DNA from: Bin80 sp026708685
GTDB lineage: Bacteria > Bacteroidota > Rhodothermia > Rhodothermales > Bin80
Direction of reading: 5' to 3'
DNA length: 64,000 bases
Assembly (NCBI GenBank): GCA_965200955.1
Contig: OZ241742.1
Coordinates: forward strand, 3,286,001-3,350,000
The notes beneath the pieces were generated by a model. It saw only the letters and a list, made by a program, of their open reading frames with translations. It did no database searches and was not told the DNA's origin. The position numbers were made by a program, and so were the translations under genes. Shown here one piece after another: positions 49,283 to 57,331 of the stretch; the first letter of the stretch is position 1; each line of letters begins with the position of its first letter.

Positions 49283-49708
49283 ATGCGGTTTCCACCATAT
49301 TATTTGCTGATTGGACTTTTTCTGAATGCGTGTGCTACTCAGGATTCCATCGTAACGACTTCTGATCAGATCAAGTCTGATTCTACTTCAGAGCAACTCT
49401 CTCAATACGATGTACTTCCAAATCAGATGCCTCAGTTGATTGGAGGAATTGCCAATTTAATGCGGTATGTTCACTATCCAGAGAGTGCACGCAGGTCTAA
49501 CTTTCAAGGTAAAGTAACAGTGCACTTCACAGTTGAAGAAAATGGCGATGTTGTGAATCTTTCTGTGTTAAATGGCCCAGATGATGCCTTGAACGAGGAG
49601 GCAATTCGGGTGATCAGAGACCATGCCAAATTCATCCCAGGTCGAAAGGATGGTAAAAACATACCCTTCGTCATGTCTATGCCCATTATTTTCCGGAAAC
49701 ATCGCTGA
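49283..49708 (+). CDS. TonB C-terminal domain lipoprotein
   Basis: The 141-residue product has a signal sequence ending in the lipobox LFLNAC (Cys17), a Ser/Thr-rich linker and a TonB C-terminal domain (YPESARRSNFQGKVTVHF, EEAIRVIRDHAKFIPGRKDG). Lipidation places it in the outer or inner membrane leaflet rather than spanning it as classic TonB does. It is a paralogue of the gene at 48331. Such TonB-like lipoproteins occur in Bacteroidota; whether it contacts receptors is not known. Confidence 0.8.
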   Translation: MRFPPYYLLIGLFLNACATQDSIVTTSDQIKSDSTSEQLSQYDVLPNQMPQLIGGIANLMRYVHYPESARRSNFQGKVTVHFTVEENGDVVNLSVLNGPDDALNEEAIRVIRDHAKFIPGRKDGKNIPFVMSMPIIFRKHR

Positions 49709-50095
49709 ACTCTTCTTATACTGATGAAGAGATTCTTCAGATATACCCCTTAAAGGTACTACGGTCATTGTGATGACCGATTCGGTTTCCTCATGATAAT
49801 AAGGGGGGTGTCTTTCCAGTTATTGTATCCGAGTGTAGCACTCTCTAACTGGTGCCATTCACTGATCAGATCTCAGTAACTTCAAAGATTTTTCGAGAAC
49901 CATTCAAGATGACACCTGCCTTGATAGAAGCAAGGAGATCACCACCAAGATGATTTTGACTGGAGCAGTTCACTTGATTCAAAACAAAGATTGAATGGCC
50001 CGATCGTCCTTTGAATTGATTCAGACGTGATCTCAACCACTTCAATTTTGATACTGTCATTAGTCCATACATATAATTTCCAGTTTCGTCAATTG
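49709..50095. other. Intergenic region, no supported gene
   Basis: An 86-codon minus-strand frame (49866-50126) starts inside the strong hairpin at 50096-50134 and has no recognised domain, so it is not listed as a gene. A smaller hairpin, GGTCAT-TGTG-ATGACC, lies at about 49767-49784. Confidence 0.4.
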
Positions 50096-50137
50096 ACGGG
50101 GGGTTGTTTCTAAATACCTGAGACAACCCCCCGTTTT
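50096..50137 (+). terminator. Strong GC-rich hairpin with T tail
   Basis: The 12-bp perfect stem ACGGGGGGTTGT / ACAACCCCCCGT has a 15-base loop and is followed on the plus strand by TTTT. It lies between the tonB-like gene and the DUF6607 gene (minus strand), so it could end transcripts from either side. Confidence 0.75.
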
Positions 50138-50214
50138 AATACCACCAGTTGGATCAAAATCTATGCTGGTGCATGCATGGTGCATACTCCAAGAGATCCC
50201 CCTATGATCAACTC

Positions 50215-51057
50215 TTATTCTTCCTCTCTAAGATTGATATTTTCTCTCAGAGCAAGTTTGTCATTCCACTCTGATCGAACGGCATCCCATTGTTCATGAT
50301 GTTCTGTCCACCAATTTTGAGCGACCTGACACTTTTGATCGTCAATTTTTGTGTAGACATTATGGCCTTTCTCTTGAGCCAATAGCACATCTGAACTTCC
50401 TTCTGCTCGAATCACTTTATCATTATCTTGATCATGGATCCAGTAATCTGGCGTGGCAATAATGTGATTCGTTCGCACGGTAACATTATAATCGTCCCGA
50501 ATCGTGTGTTCTCGTCGAGGAAGAGGAGCATCGGTTGTGTTTTCCCAAGAACTTCTGCCATCAACATGGACCCAAGTGGCTGATCCCTCATATCGGGGGC
50601 TATCATCTACCTGGGTAACTCTTTGTGTCCATTGCCCCTTCACGCTCTCTGGCGGAAGAGAAACATAGGTCCAGTGTTGATCATGATCAAACTGATACGC
50701 ATCCGTGTTCTCATATAACCAGTCTTGCCTCCAGTGCTTAATGGTTTGTTGTCCATTGACGATGAGTAGATGTTGCATGGAGATTTCATCTGGTTGATCA
50801 ATCAACAGTTCAACCCACTCCAAAGCACCAGTCTGTTTCACCTCTGATGGTGTGTAAAGAGAATCATCAGAATAACTGAATGTCTCAGCAAAGCTAAATG
50901 TTACTTCATAGCATCCCTGCATACTTTTTATCGCCTCTTGATCCTGTTGAATCTTTGATTCAGAAGTCATCAGCGATGAGTGCACCTGAGCACTGGTATC
51001 AACTGCACCTAAGCAGCAGAACAATGAAATAAATAAAATGGATGAAAAAAACTTCAT
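50215..51057 (-). CDS. DUF6607 family secreted protein
   Basis: The start at 51057 (MKFFSSILF) gives about 280 residues with a signal peptide ending TSAQ; the longer frame to 51198 is unlikely. The mature part has DUF6607 patterns: GCYEVTFSFAETFSY, GALEWVELL, HLLIVNG, KHWRQDWLYENT, QWTQRVTQVDDSPRYEGSATWVHVDGRS and LLAQEKGHNVYTKIDD. The family is exported and common in marine Bacteroidota, with no known function. No operon partner is visible. Confidence 0.88.
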   Translation of the reverse strand: MKFFSSILFISLFCCLGAVDTSAQVHSSLMTSESKIQQDQEAIKSMQGCYEVTFSFAETFSYSDDSLYTPSEVKQTGALEWVELLIDQPDEISMQHLLIVNGQQTIKHWRQDWLYENTDAYQFDHDQHWTYVSLPPESVKGQWTQRVTQVDDSPRYEGSATWVHVDGRSSWENTTDAPLPRREHTIRDDYNVTVRTNHIIATPDYWIHDQDNDKVIRAEGSSDVLLAQEKGHNVYTKIDDQKCQVAQNWWTEHHEQWDAVRSEWNDKLALRENINLREEE

Positions 51058-51198
51058 GACAAAATGTCGTTTTGGTGAAAAGTAAGTATTTAGATTTAGT
51101 CTAAATATAAGTAAACTGTACATTCTAATCAGTGTTCCCGCACATTGCAGATTGGTTGAATGGATCAATGGCACATACATGTTCATAGCATGATTCAC

Positions 51199-51474
51199 GA
51201 TTTTATACCCTTACTCTGCCTAATCTGAACCTCTGAATGAGTCGAATTTACCTGACAGTACATCTCAACTCTCTGAATCTTTGACCATCCTTCACTCCAT
51301 GTGACTCTTTCCATTCTATCTTGTGACTGGTGTGTTCATTCATTCCTGTACTACTCATCAATCTGTATCAGAGGGATTGCTCTCTCCTCCTACTACCCGT
51401 CTCTATTGAAAGACGATCATGCGTGAGCAATTATTGATCAAATATCCATGTTGAAAGGTGGAACAGAGCAAATC
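51199..51474. other. Intergenic region upstream of DUF6607 gene
   Basis: Nothing is assigned in this AT-rich stretch. It should hold the promoter of the minus-strand DUF6607 gene. Confidence 0.4.
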
Positions 51475-51621
51475 ATGACACACATGAATCATTATGAAAC
51501 AGCCCATCAATTTTGGAATTCATGGCATGATGAAATTGCGGTTGATCGTCACACAAAAGGTCGTGTTACCGATCCAGCCGTGATAGACAGTTTAGGTAGT
51601 AGCTATGATGAAAAATCTTAG
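51475..51621 (+). CDS. Possible 48-residue ORF
   Basis: The frame MTHMNHYETAHQFWNSWHDE... is preceded by AGAGC and ends with TAG at 51619-51621. It has a balanced composition and could be a small gene or the remains of a larger one. No family is recognised, and nothing upstream is coupled to it. The call is uncertain. Confidence 0.25.
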   Translation: MTHMNHYETAHQFWNSWHDEIAVDRHTKGRVTDPAVIDSLGSSYDEKS

Positions 51622-51785
51622 GTTACTGAGGACACGCCTACAATATGAACCAAGAATGAAGAATCAACATATATTCCTGCCAGACATCATTTATATTCAT
51701 GCAAACCGAATTAGCATCTTCATTTGATAAGATCATATTCGACTCTTGATGTGATATGAATTCCTCTGTTTACATTGCCTCAAAT

Positions 51786-51807
51786 GGGAATTATATCCAT
51801 AAGTAAC
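51786..51807 (+). repeat. Left terminal inverted repeat of element B
   Basis: This is the terminus on the 3' side of tnpB. It lies 26 bp beyond the tnpB stop codon and matches the right end at 19 of 22 bases. Confidence 0.85.
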
Positions 51808-51811
51808 CAGA

Positions 51812-53005
51812 TTATATAGCTACTGACTGATCCATTTCACGGCTCATAGGAGTCTCTAACGAGAACGCTCCTCCACGTGCAGATGCCCCAATCCCGAAGG
51901 CCAAGAGTATATTCGCAGATGCATTTAGATCTGCGTGATCCGTATGCCCACAGGACATACACTTAAATCTACTTTGAGTCGTCCGATTCTCCTTGCTGGT
52001 ATAGCCACAAGCATTACACTTCTGAGAAGTATACTTAGGATCTACAAGCACCACATTACCAAATTTGTAGTCGCAGTAGGAATTAAACCTGTTCCATCCA
52101 GCATTCTGAATCACGCGATTCAATCCCGATTTAGCCTTTACATTCTTGCCAGGATTCTCTACTGTGCCCTTGGCAGACTTGGACATATTCTTGATCTTCA
52201 AGTCTTCACGCTTCAAAGTGTACGCCTTATTCGACAGGTTTCTACTGTGCTGATGCGCCGCATTGACTCGGCAGTTCTTCTGTTTCCGCTTCCACTTGTT
52301 GATCTTCCGTTTGGTTCGCTTGAATCGTCCAGATCCTTTCTGTTGACGAGCTAACTTACGTTGATACCTGCGAATCCTTATTTCTTTATCCGTCAGATCA
52401 GGTAAAGAACACATACCTCGTTCACCGTCACTGGAAGAATACGCGATGTTATAGGTGTTTAAATCAATACCAATCGCTTTACCATCATCCTCTCTTGCTG
52501 GCATATCAAAGACTTTGTAGAGTACGGACATCTTCCAGTATCGACCCTCTTTCTTCACCGTCACTTCAATCGGTTCAGCGTCTGGATAAGGATTGCCCCC
52601 TTTTCTACGCATCTTCATCCAGCCTACCTTTTGAATGTAGATATTGTCGTCTACAATATTGAACGTCCCCTTAGGAGCCGTAAACGCTTTATGCTTGTAC
52701 TTATTATGAAACGTAGGATGGTCACGCGTTCCCTTGAAGAACGCTTGCCATGCTTCGGCTTGCCCTTTCAACGTGTAACGAACAATCGCAGATGAATACT
52801 TAGACAACCAACTCGTTTCTTTACGTAAAGACGGGTAACGCTTGATTAAGGAAAAGAAAGATGTTGAAGGGTTTTCCATATCCTCATCGTTCACTTCTTC
52901 GTTGACTTGTCTTAGAATCACATTCCACACAAACAGACATGCTCCAACCAATCCATGCAATAACATGGCTTTATATTGGGTGCCCGGTAGTAATCGGTAC
53001 TCCAT
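51812..53005 (-). CDS. tnpB: TnpB RNA-guided endonuclease (IS605 OrfB family)
   Basis: The start at 53005 (MEYRLLPGT) gives about 397 residues; a longer frame to 53098 adds no family sequence. The RuvC acidic triad is complete: Asp in AIGIDLNTY (about residue 181), Glu in LKREDLKIKNM (about 268) and Asp in HADLNASANI (about 359). A zinc ribbon (CNACGYTSK...CMSCGHTDH) sits between the last two. TnpB cuts DNA under guidance of an omega-RNA made from the 3' end of the gene and beyond. Here it lies inside a terminal-repeat element with a target duplication, not in a recognisable IS200/605 element. No TnpA is nearby. Active-site integrity suggests function. Confidence 0.93.
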   Translation of the reverse strand: MEYRLLPGTQYKAMLLHGLVGACLFVWNVILRQVNEEVNDEDMENPSTSFFSLIKRYPSLRKETSWLSKYSSAIVRYTLKGQAEAWQAFFKGTRDHPTFHNKYKHKAFTAPKGTFNIVDDNIYIQKVGWMKMRRKGGNPYPDAEPIEVTVKKEGRYWKMSVLYKVFDMPAREDDGKAIGIDLNTYNIAYSSSDGERGMCSLPDLTDKEIRIRRYQRKLARQQKGSGRFKRTKRKINKWKRKQKNCRVNAAHQHSRNLSNKAYTLKREDLKIKNMSKSAKGTVENPGKNVKAKSGLNRVIQNAGWNRFNSYCDYKFGNVVLVDPKYTSQKCNACGYTSKENRTTQSRFKCMSCGHTDHADLNASANILLAFGIGASARGGAFSLETPMSREMDQSVAI

Positions 53006-53171
53006 TCCACGATAAGCAGTGGAACAGGAATGATTAGAATGGTTAGAAGCCTTTATTACAGGCATGATATCAAGGTCAGTTGATGTTATGGTAAGCAATA
53101 GGGTAGATTCGTATGTCTATCCTATTGTATCTGTTATTACACATGACCCAAATAGAAGGGTTCCATCCGTT

Positions 53172-53193
53172 GTTACTTTGCGATATAATTCCC
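53172..53193 (-). repeat. Right terminal inverted repeat of element B
   Basis: This terminus is on the 5' side of tnpB, about 170 bp from the tnpB start. On the minus strand it begins GGGAATTATATCG. Confidence 0.85.
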
Positions 53194-53201
53194 CCTCAAA
53201 T

Positions 53202-53481
53202 CATATCCTGCTGAACCCTACTCAGAATAAAAATGATTATAACCCAATTATTTCGGACACATGGTAATCTCCGCATTAATCCTATTTGTTAGAACAAATT
53301 CAAATCATTCTCGGCAATGCTATGACTTAAATCAACAAAATTCAATGCCATGAGAGGGCAATAATGCTACCCTTAGAGATAATAGTTCTCCAACATAAAA
53401 GGTGTCCCCATTCACTTCCTATTGAGTGTCCACAACGATCGTAATCGTAGAATCGTGGTAGTCTCCTCATCTCACCCCGTG
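53202..53481. other. Intergenic region next to element B
   Basis: This short AT-rich stretch between element B and the 87-bp repeats shows no supported feature. Confidence 0.4.
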
Positions 53482-53797
53482 GACTCTTTTTGATGCCAAT
53501 TCACCCTTTTTGTCAAATGACCATCAAATAAAAAGAAGTGCTCCCAGAGGCTTTAAAGGTGGTTTTTAGACTCTTTTTGATGCCAATTCCCCCTTTTTGT
53601 CAAATGACCATCAAATAAAAAGAAGTGCCCCCAGAGGCTTTAAAGGTAGTGTTTAGACTCTTTTTGATGCCAATTCACCCCTTTTTGTCAAATGACCATC
53701 AAATAAAAAGAAGTGCTCCCAGAGGCTTACAAGATGGATTTTGCACTCTTTTTGATGCCAATTTACCCTTTTGTGCAAATGACCATCAAATAAAAAC
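53482..53797. repeat. Four tandem 87-bp palindromic repeats
   Basis: Units start at 53482, 53569, 53656 and 53744. Each contains CTTTTTGATGCCAATT, an 8-17 base A/T-rich middle, and CATCAAATAAAAAG, which can fold on itself. The units are near-identical over their full length, with no spacer-like variable part. They lie downstream (3' side) of the AlbA_2 gene. Confidence 0.85.
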
Positions 53798-53842
53798 TTG
53801 TGTGGCCTGTGAGAATTATCGGTTCACTTTTCACAAAATCAT

Positions 53843-55342
53843 CTATGCATCAGATTGAGCAGTCATATTTTGATCTGTTGAATCCTGTGCCCAGTAGGGA
53901 AGATATTTCTTAAATTTTCTACCCCCATTGGAGTCCGCCGTAACAATAACCCCTGCAGTCAATGCATCTGCTAAAAATCGTGATGCTTTAGCACTGTTTC
54001 TCTGATGTATACCAAATCGCTTCCGTATACTTGCATTGGTCACGGTCGTACCATTGACATACTGAAGACAAGCATGCTGATAAATTGCCTCTACCCGTTC
54101 TGATGGGCTCATAGTTGACAAAGGCCTAGCCGCATATAGAGTTATTCTAGTACTGTCATGAATCACCTCAATTCGTGGAGCAGGTAACTGGAGTAACTCA
54201 ATTTCTTGGACAATCCTGTCCCAACCGATGCCTTGCTCTTCGCAAATCCCAAGTCTGCGAAGTAATTTTGATAATGCTTCATTGCGTGATTTAGGTGGAG
54301 CAGTAATAAATAATCTTGCATCAATTAGTGGTGCACCTGGGTTTAACACCTCCATACGATCATCAAAAATTTCTATCATTGGTCCAACACCTCTTGCGGT
54401 GAAATCTTGATGAATGAGTGCGTTTGCAATCAATTCCCGCACAGGTACATCTGGAAAGCGCGATTCCTGTTTTCTGAATCCACCATTAAAGGTCTCATTC
54501 TTAGGTGTTAGCCTTCTAACACAATCCATGATTTCAGCAAATCCTGAAGCATAACCAGCTTTCAATTCTTCTTCTTCACTCTGATGCCATCTACCAGATC
54601 CAGAATAACGAACAATTCTGGCAGGCTTGCGGCCTAAGGTATCTGTATCCTCCAAATTTCGACCAAATGCTAACGCACCTAAATTCAAAATATCCCAGGA
54701 CTGATCATCACGCTGCTGAATAAGCTGTTCATTCTCAAATTGATTTAAGATCACCATCGCATCCTGAGGAACAGTCATCTTCGTGAGTGCATAATACGAC
54801 TCGTAGTTCAACAACTTTAGAACATCCTCATCTGCCACACACTCAACTGCAATCTCCTGTTCAAAAATTCTCTGGTCCAACTTGCGCCACAACAACTTCT
54901 CCTTGTCTGGAAAATCATTGAGTCTTCTTGTATGAGATCCCACTCGGATGTATGCCTCATTATTAAATCGAATCGGCCAATGAACAGTTGCAGCTATAGA
55001 TAGAACAACAATTGGCTTCCCATCTACCCTATCCTTGTAGAATCGAAACTCAGCAGATGGTTTTAACCTGTTGGAGAGCCAGTGATATAGATGGTCTTTC
55101 TGTACTTTTTTTGTATCAGGGTTAAATCTTGTTCCAATGATTTTGTGGTCACAATCGCTAATACCCCAAATCACATATCCATTGGGCCGCTCCATCAAGG
55201 CCGCTACATTTGCAATGGCTGAGATAGTCTCTCCCAGCTTTTCTGGCTGAACATGGTTAGACTTCAACTGAAACCACTCCACCTCTTGAGGATATTCGCA
55301 TAATCTCTTTACAAGAGATGGGATGTCAATGCCCCCAATCAT
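53843..55342 (-). CDS. AlbA_2 (Schlafen-like) and GHKL-type ATPase protein
   Basis: The 499-residue protein has an N-terminal AlbA_2/Schlafen domain (EVEWFQLKSNHVQPEKLGETISAIANVAAL and YVIWGISDCDHKIIGTRF). A GHKL-type ATP-binding domain follows (PVRELIANALIHQDFTARG, MEVLNPG, GICEEQGIGWDRIVQEIE), and a helix-turn-helix-like C-terminus completes it (NASIRKRFGIHQRNSAKASRFLADALTAG). This COG2865-type architecture is common in accessory regions and is suspected in regulation or defence. No partner gene is coupled. It ends just before the 87-bp repeat array. Confidence 0.85.
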   Translation of the reverse strand: MIGGIDIPSLVKRLCEYPQEVEWFQLKSNHVQPEKLGETISAIANVAALMERPNGYVIWGISDCDHKIIGTRFNPDTKKVQKDHLYHWLSNRLKPSAEFRFYKDRVDGKPIVVLSIAATVHWPIRFNNEAYIRVGSHTRRLNDFPDKEKLLWRKLDQRIFEQEIAVECVADEDVLKLLNYESYYALTKMTVPQDAMVILNQFENEQLIQQRDDQSWDILNLGALAFGRNLEDTDTLGRKPARIVRYSGSGRWHQSEEEELKAGYASGFAEIMDCVRRLTPKNETFNGGFRKQESRFPDVPVRELIANALIHQDFTARGVGPMIEIFDDRMEVLNPGAPLIDARLFITAPPKSRNEALSKLLRRLGICEEQGIGWDRIVQEIELLQLPAPRIEVIHDSTRITLYAARPLSTMSPSERVEAIYQHACLQYVNGTTVTNASIRKRFGIHQRNSAKASRFLADALTAGVIVTADSNGGRKFKKYLPYWAQDSTDQNMTAQSDA

Positions 55343-55415
55343 CTGTTACGAATCATTCACATGGTCAATGAACACTCAAAAACCAATCATGTCACTAACT
55401 TCAATTCTGATCTTT

Positions 55416-56108
55416 TCATGTCAGATTGCGAATTTCTACTCCAGATTCTGTTCCAATGAGGACTTCGGTTGCGTAACCAAGAAAAAGTCCGTGATCAAGT
55501 ATTCCAGGAAGTTGGTGTAGAGTATTATTGAGCCAATTTAGGTTACTGATGGCTCCACATTCAACATCAATGATCCACAATCCATGATCGGTGACGACTG
55601 GACCATCTTTTCGTAATCCTAACCTTAGCTCTGCTTTGTAACCCATGGATTGGAAATCACGCATTCGCACATGAGCCGCCTCTGGAATTACCTCCACAGG
55701 AACAGGAACAGTTTTGCCTAACTGATCTACCATTTTGGATTCATCAACAACGACGATAAATCGATCCGACTGGCTTGCGATCAATTTCTCCAGAGTATGG
55801 GCTGCACCTCTACCTTTGATCAAGTCTAACTCAGGACTCACTTCATCCGCTCCATCAATGGACAGATCAAGTAAACCATCAACATCATGGAGTGTACACA
55901 ATGGAATTCCGTTTCGACGCGCCTCAAATTCAGCAGACTTAGAGGTGGGAACCCCACGAATCCTTAACCCTTGCTCCTGTATCCTTTTTCCAATCGCCAC
56001 AATGGCATGTGTGGCGGTAGAGCCCGTGCCCAAACCAATGACCATTCCATCCTCTACATAACGGGCAGCCGCCTGGCCAACTTGCATCTTGGCCTGATCA
56101 CGATCCAT
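55416..56108 (-). CDS. rpiA: Ribose-5-phosphate isomerase A
   Basis: The 230-residue enzyme converts ribose-5-phosphate and ribulose-5-phosphate in the pentose phosphate pathway. It has GLGTGSTATHAI (phosphate binding), SIDGADEVSPELDLIKGRG and VVDESKMVDQLG, the conserved blocks of RpiA. The usual KGGGGAL is KGRGAAH here; active-site Asp and Lys residues are present. Its ATG overlaps the stop of the upstream permease gene (TAATG), so all three genes of the run 58560-55416 are coupled. Confidence 0.93.
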   Translation of the reverse strand: MDRDQAKMQVGQAAARYVEDGMVIGLGTGSTATHAIVAIGKRIQEQGLRIRGVPTSKSAEFEARRNGIPLCTLHDVDGLLDLSIDGADEVSPELDLIKGRGAAHTLEKLIASQSDRFIVVVDESKMVDQLGKTVPVPVEVIPEAAHVRMRDFQSMGYKAELRLGLRKDGPVVTDHGLWIIDVECGAISNLNWLNNTLHQLPGILDHGLFLGYATEVLIGTESGVEIRNLT

Positions 56109-57331
56109 TATTCGTGCCGCAGAGATTCAATCGGATCAAGGCTTGCAGCCTTGTAGGCTGGATATACACCAAAGACCAATGCAATCGCAGTAACTCCCAA
56201 GACTGCACCCAATGCCCACAACCAGGGAAATACAAAGGCAACATTAAGAAATTGGCCTGCAATGTTTCCACCCAATACGCCAATCAAAATCCCCGTGAGT
56301 CCACCAATCTGGCAGAGAAAGATCGCCTCATATAAAAATTGACTTAACACATCACGCCTACGGGCACCCACTGCCTTGCGCACTCCAATTTCACGCGTTC
56401 GCTCGGCAACCGATACTAACATGATATTCATGACACCAATCCCGGCAGCCAGAAGCGTAATTAATCCAACGACTGCACCCCCCATCTGGACTTGACCTGT
56501 AAAACCCGTGATTTGATCTAGGAAAGACTCTGAACTCTGAATTTCAAAATTATTATCTTCCCCAGGTTGTACATTTCGAACGACTCGGAGAATTCCAATG
56601 GCCTCTTCCATGGTCTCATCAATATTTTCGACTCTGCGTGCCTCTACTTTAATCTCTATATCACGCAGTGCGGAGCTGTAAGATTGAATCATGTTGGTGA
56701 TTGGCACCAAGGCAATGAGGTCCACATTACTTCCGAAAACATCACCTTTTTCTTCCATGACTCCTACAACCTGATACCGGTTTCCGCCAATAATAATAGG
56801 CTTTCCAATCGGGTTGATATTCGGGAAGAGTCTCTCGGCAATGTCATGACCGATGACCACAACATCTCGTGCGAGCTCTACATCCAACTGAGTCATATTA
56901 CGGCCTTGGTCAATATCAAATCCGTTCGTCGTAAGCCAGTACTCGTTTGCACCTAATTTGATAATCACATTTTCGGTAACCTGATCTCCATAACGCCCCA
57001 CTACGGGGCCACTCACTTCCATGGTCGGACTAATGGCAGACGGGAGTCTTGCTCTCTCCGCATATCGTACCATATCGTCATAGGTAAGATTACGCCGAGC
57101 ACGGTAGTCAGAACCTGAGCGATTAAATTCACCTGCTCTTGAAATCGTAAACGTTGTTGCCCCAAACGATTCAACCGTATCCACTAGTTTGGTTTCCATC
57201 ACCTGCACCGCAGTGACAGCTACAATGATAGCAAAGACACCAATCACAATACCAAGTAGCGTCAGCATGGACCGCAACTTATGACTGCGAATGACCTCCC
57301 AAGCAAGTCGAACAAATTCTAAATTAATCAT
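56108..57331 (-). CDS. MacB-like ABC transporter permease, second of pair
   Basis: The 407-residue protein has one N-terminal membrane segment (MLTLLGIVIGVFAIIVAV), a large periplasmic MacB_PCD domain and three C-terminal membrane segments (MGGAVVGLITLLAAGIGVMNIMLVSV, ERTREIGVRKAVGARRRDVL, FtsX type). This layout serves export of peptides, lipoproteins or toxins. No ATPase subunit gene is beside it. It shares its stop/start with the upstream permease (57331), so the two may form a heterodimer. Substrate unknown. Confidence 0.85.
   Translation of the reverse strand: MINLEFVRLAWEVIRSHKLRSMLTLLGIVIGVFAIIVAVTAVQVMETKLVDTVESFGATTFTISRAGEFNRSGSDYRARRNLTYDDMVRYAERARLPSAISPTMEVSGPVVGRYGDQVTENVIIKLGANEYWLTTNGFDIDQGRNMTQLDVELARDVVVIGHDIAERLFPNINPIGKPIIIGGNRYQVVGVMEEKGDVFGSNVDLIALVPITNMIQSYSSALRDIEIKVEARRVENIDETMEEAIGILRVVRNVQPGEDNNFEIQSSESFLDQITGFTGQVQMGGAVVGLITLLAAGIGVMNIMLVSVAERTREIGVRKAVGARRRDVLSQFLYEAIFLCQIGGLTGILIGVLGGNIAGQFLNVAFVFPWLWALGAVLGVTAIALVFGVYPAYKAASLDPIESLRHE

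Larger units (their letters stand above)
51786..53193 (-). mobile_element. GGGAATTATA-ended element B carrying tnpB, 1408 bp, 8-bp target duplication
   Basis: The ends are inverted repeats that match at 19 of the first 22 bases (outer part GGGAATTATATC, inner part AAGTAAC). The host octamer CCTCAAAT lies directly outside both ends (51778-51785 and 53194-53201). The only gene inside is tnpB, reading towards the left end, with its stop 26 bp from the terminus. The terminal decamer and duplication length are the same as in element A. No TnpA (Y1 HUH or serine) gene is present. Confidence 0.88.

Noticed and set aside
49866..50126. Minus-strand ORF of 86 codons
   Set aside because: It begins inside the strong GC-rich hairpin at 50096-50134 and has no recognised domain or coupled neighbour.
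53482..53797. Repeat array resembling a CRISPR
   Set aside because: Units are near-identical over the whole 87 bp, with no unique spacers, and no cas genes are near.
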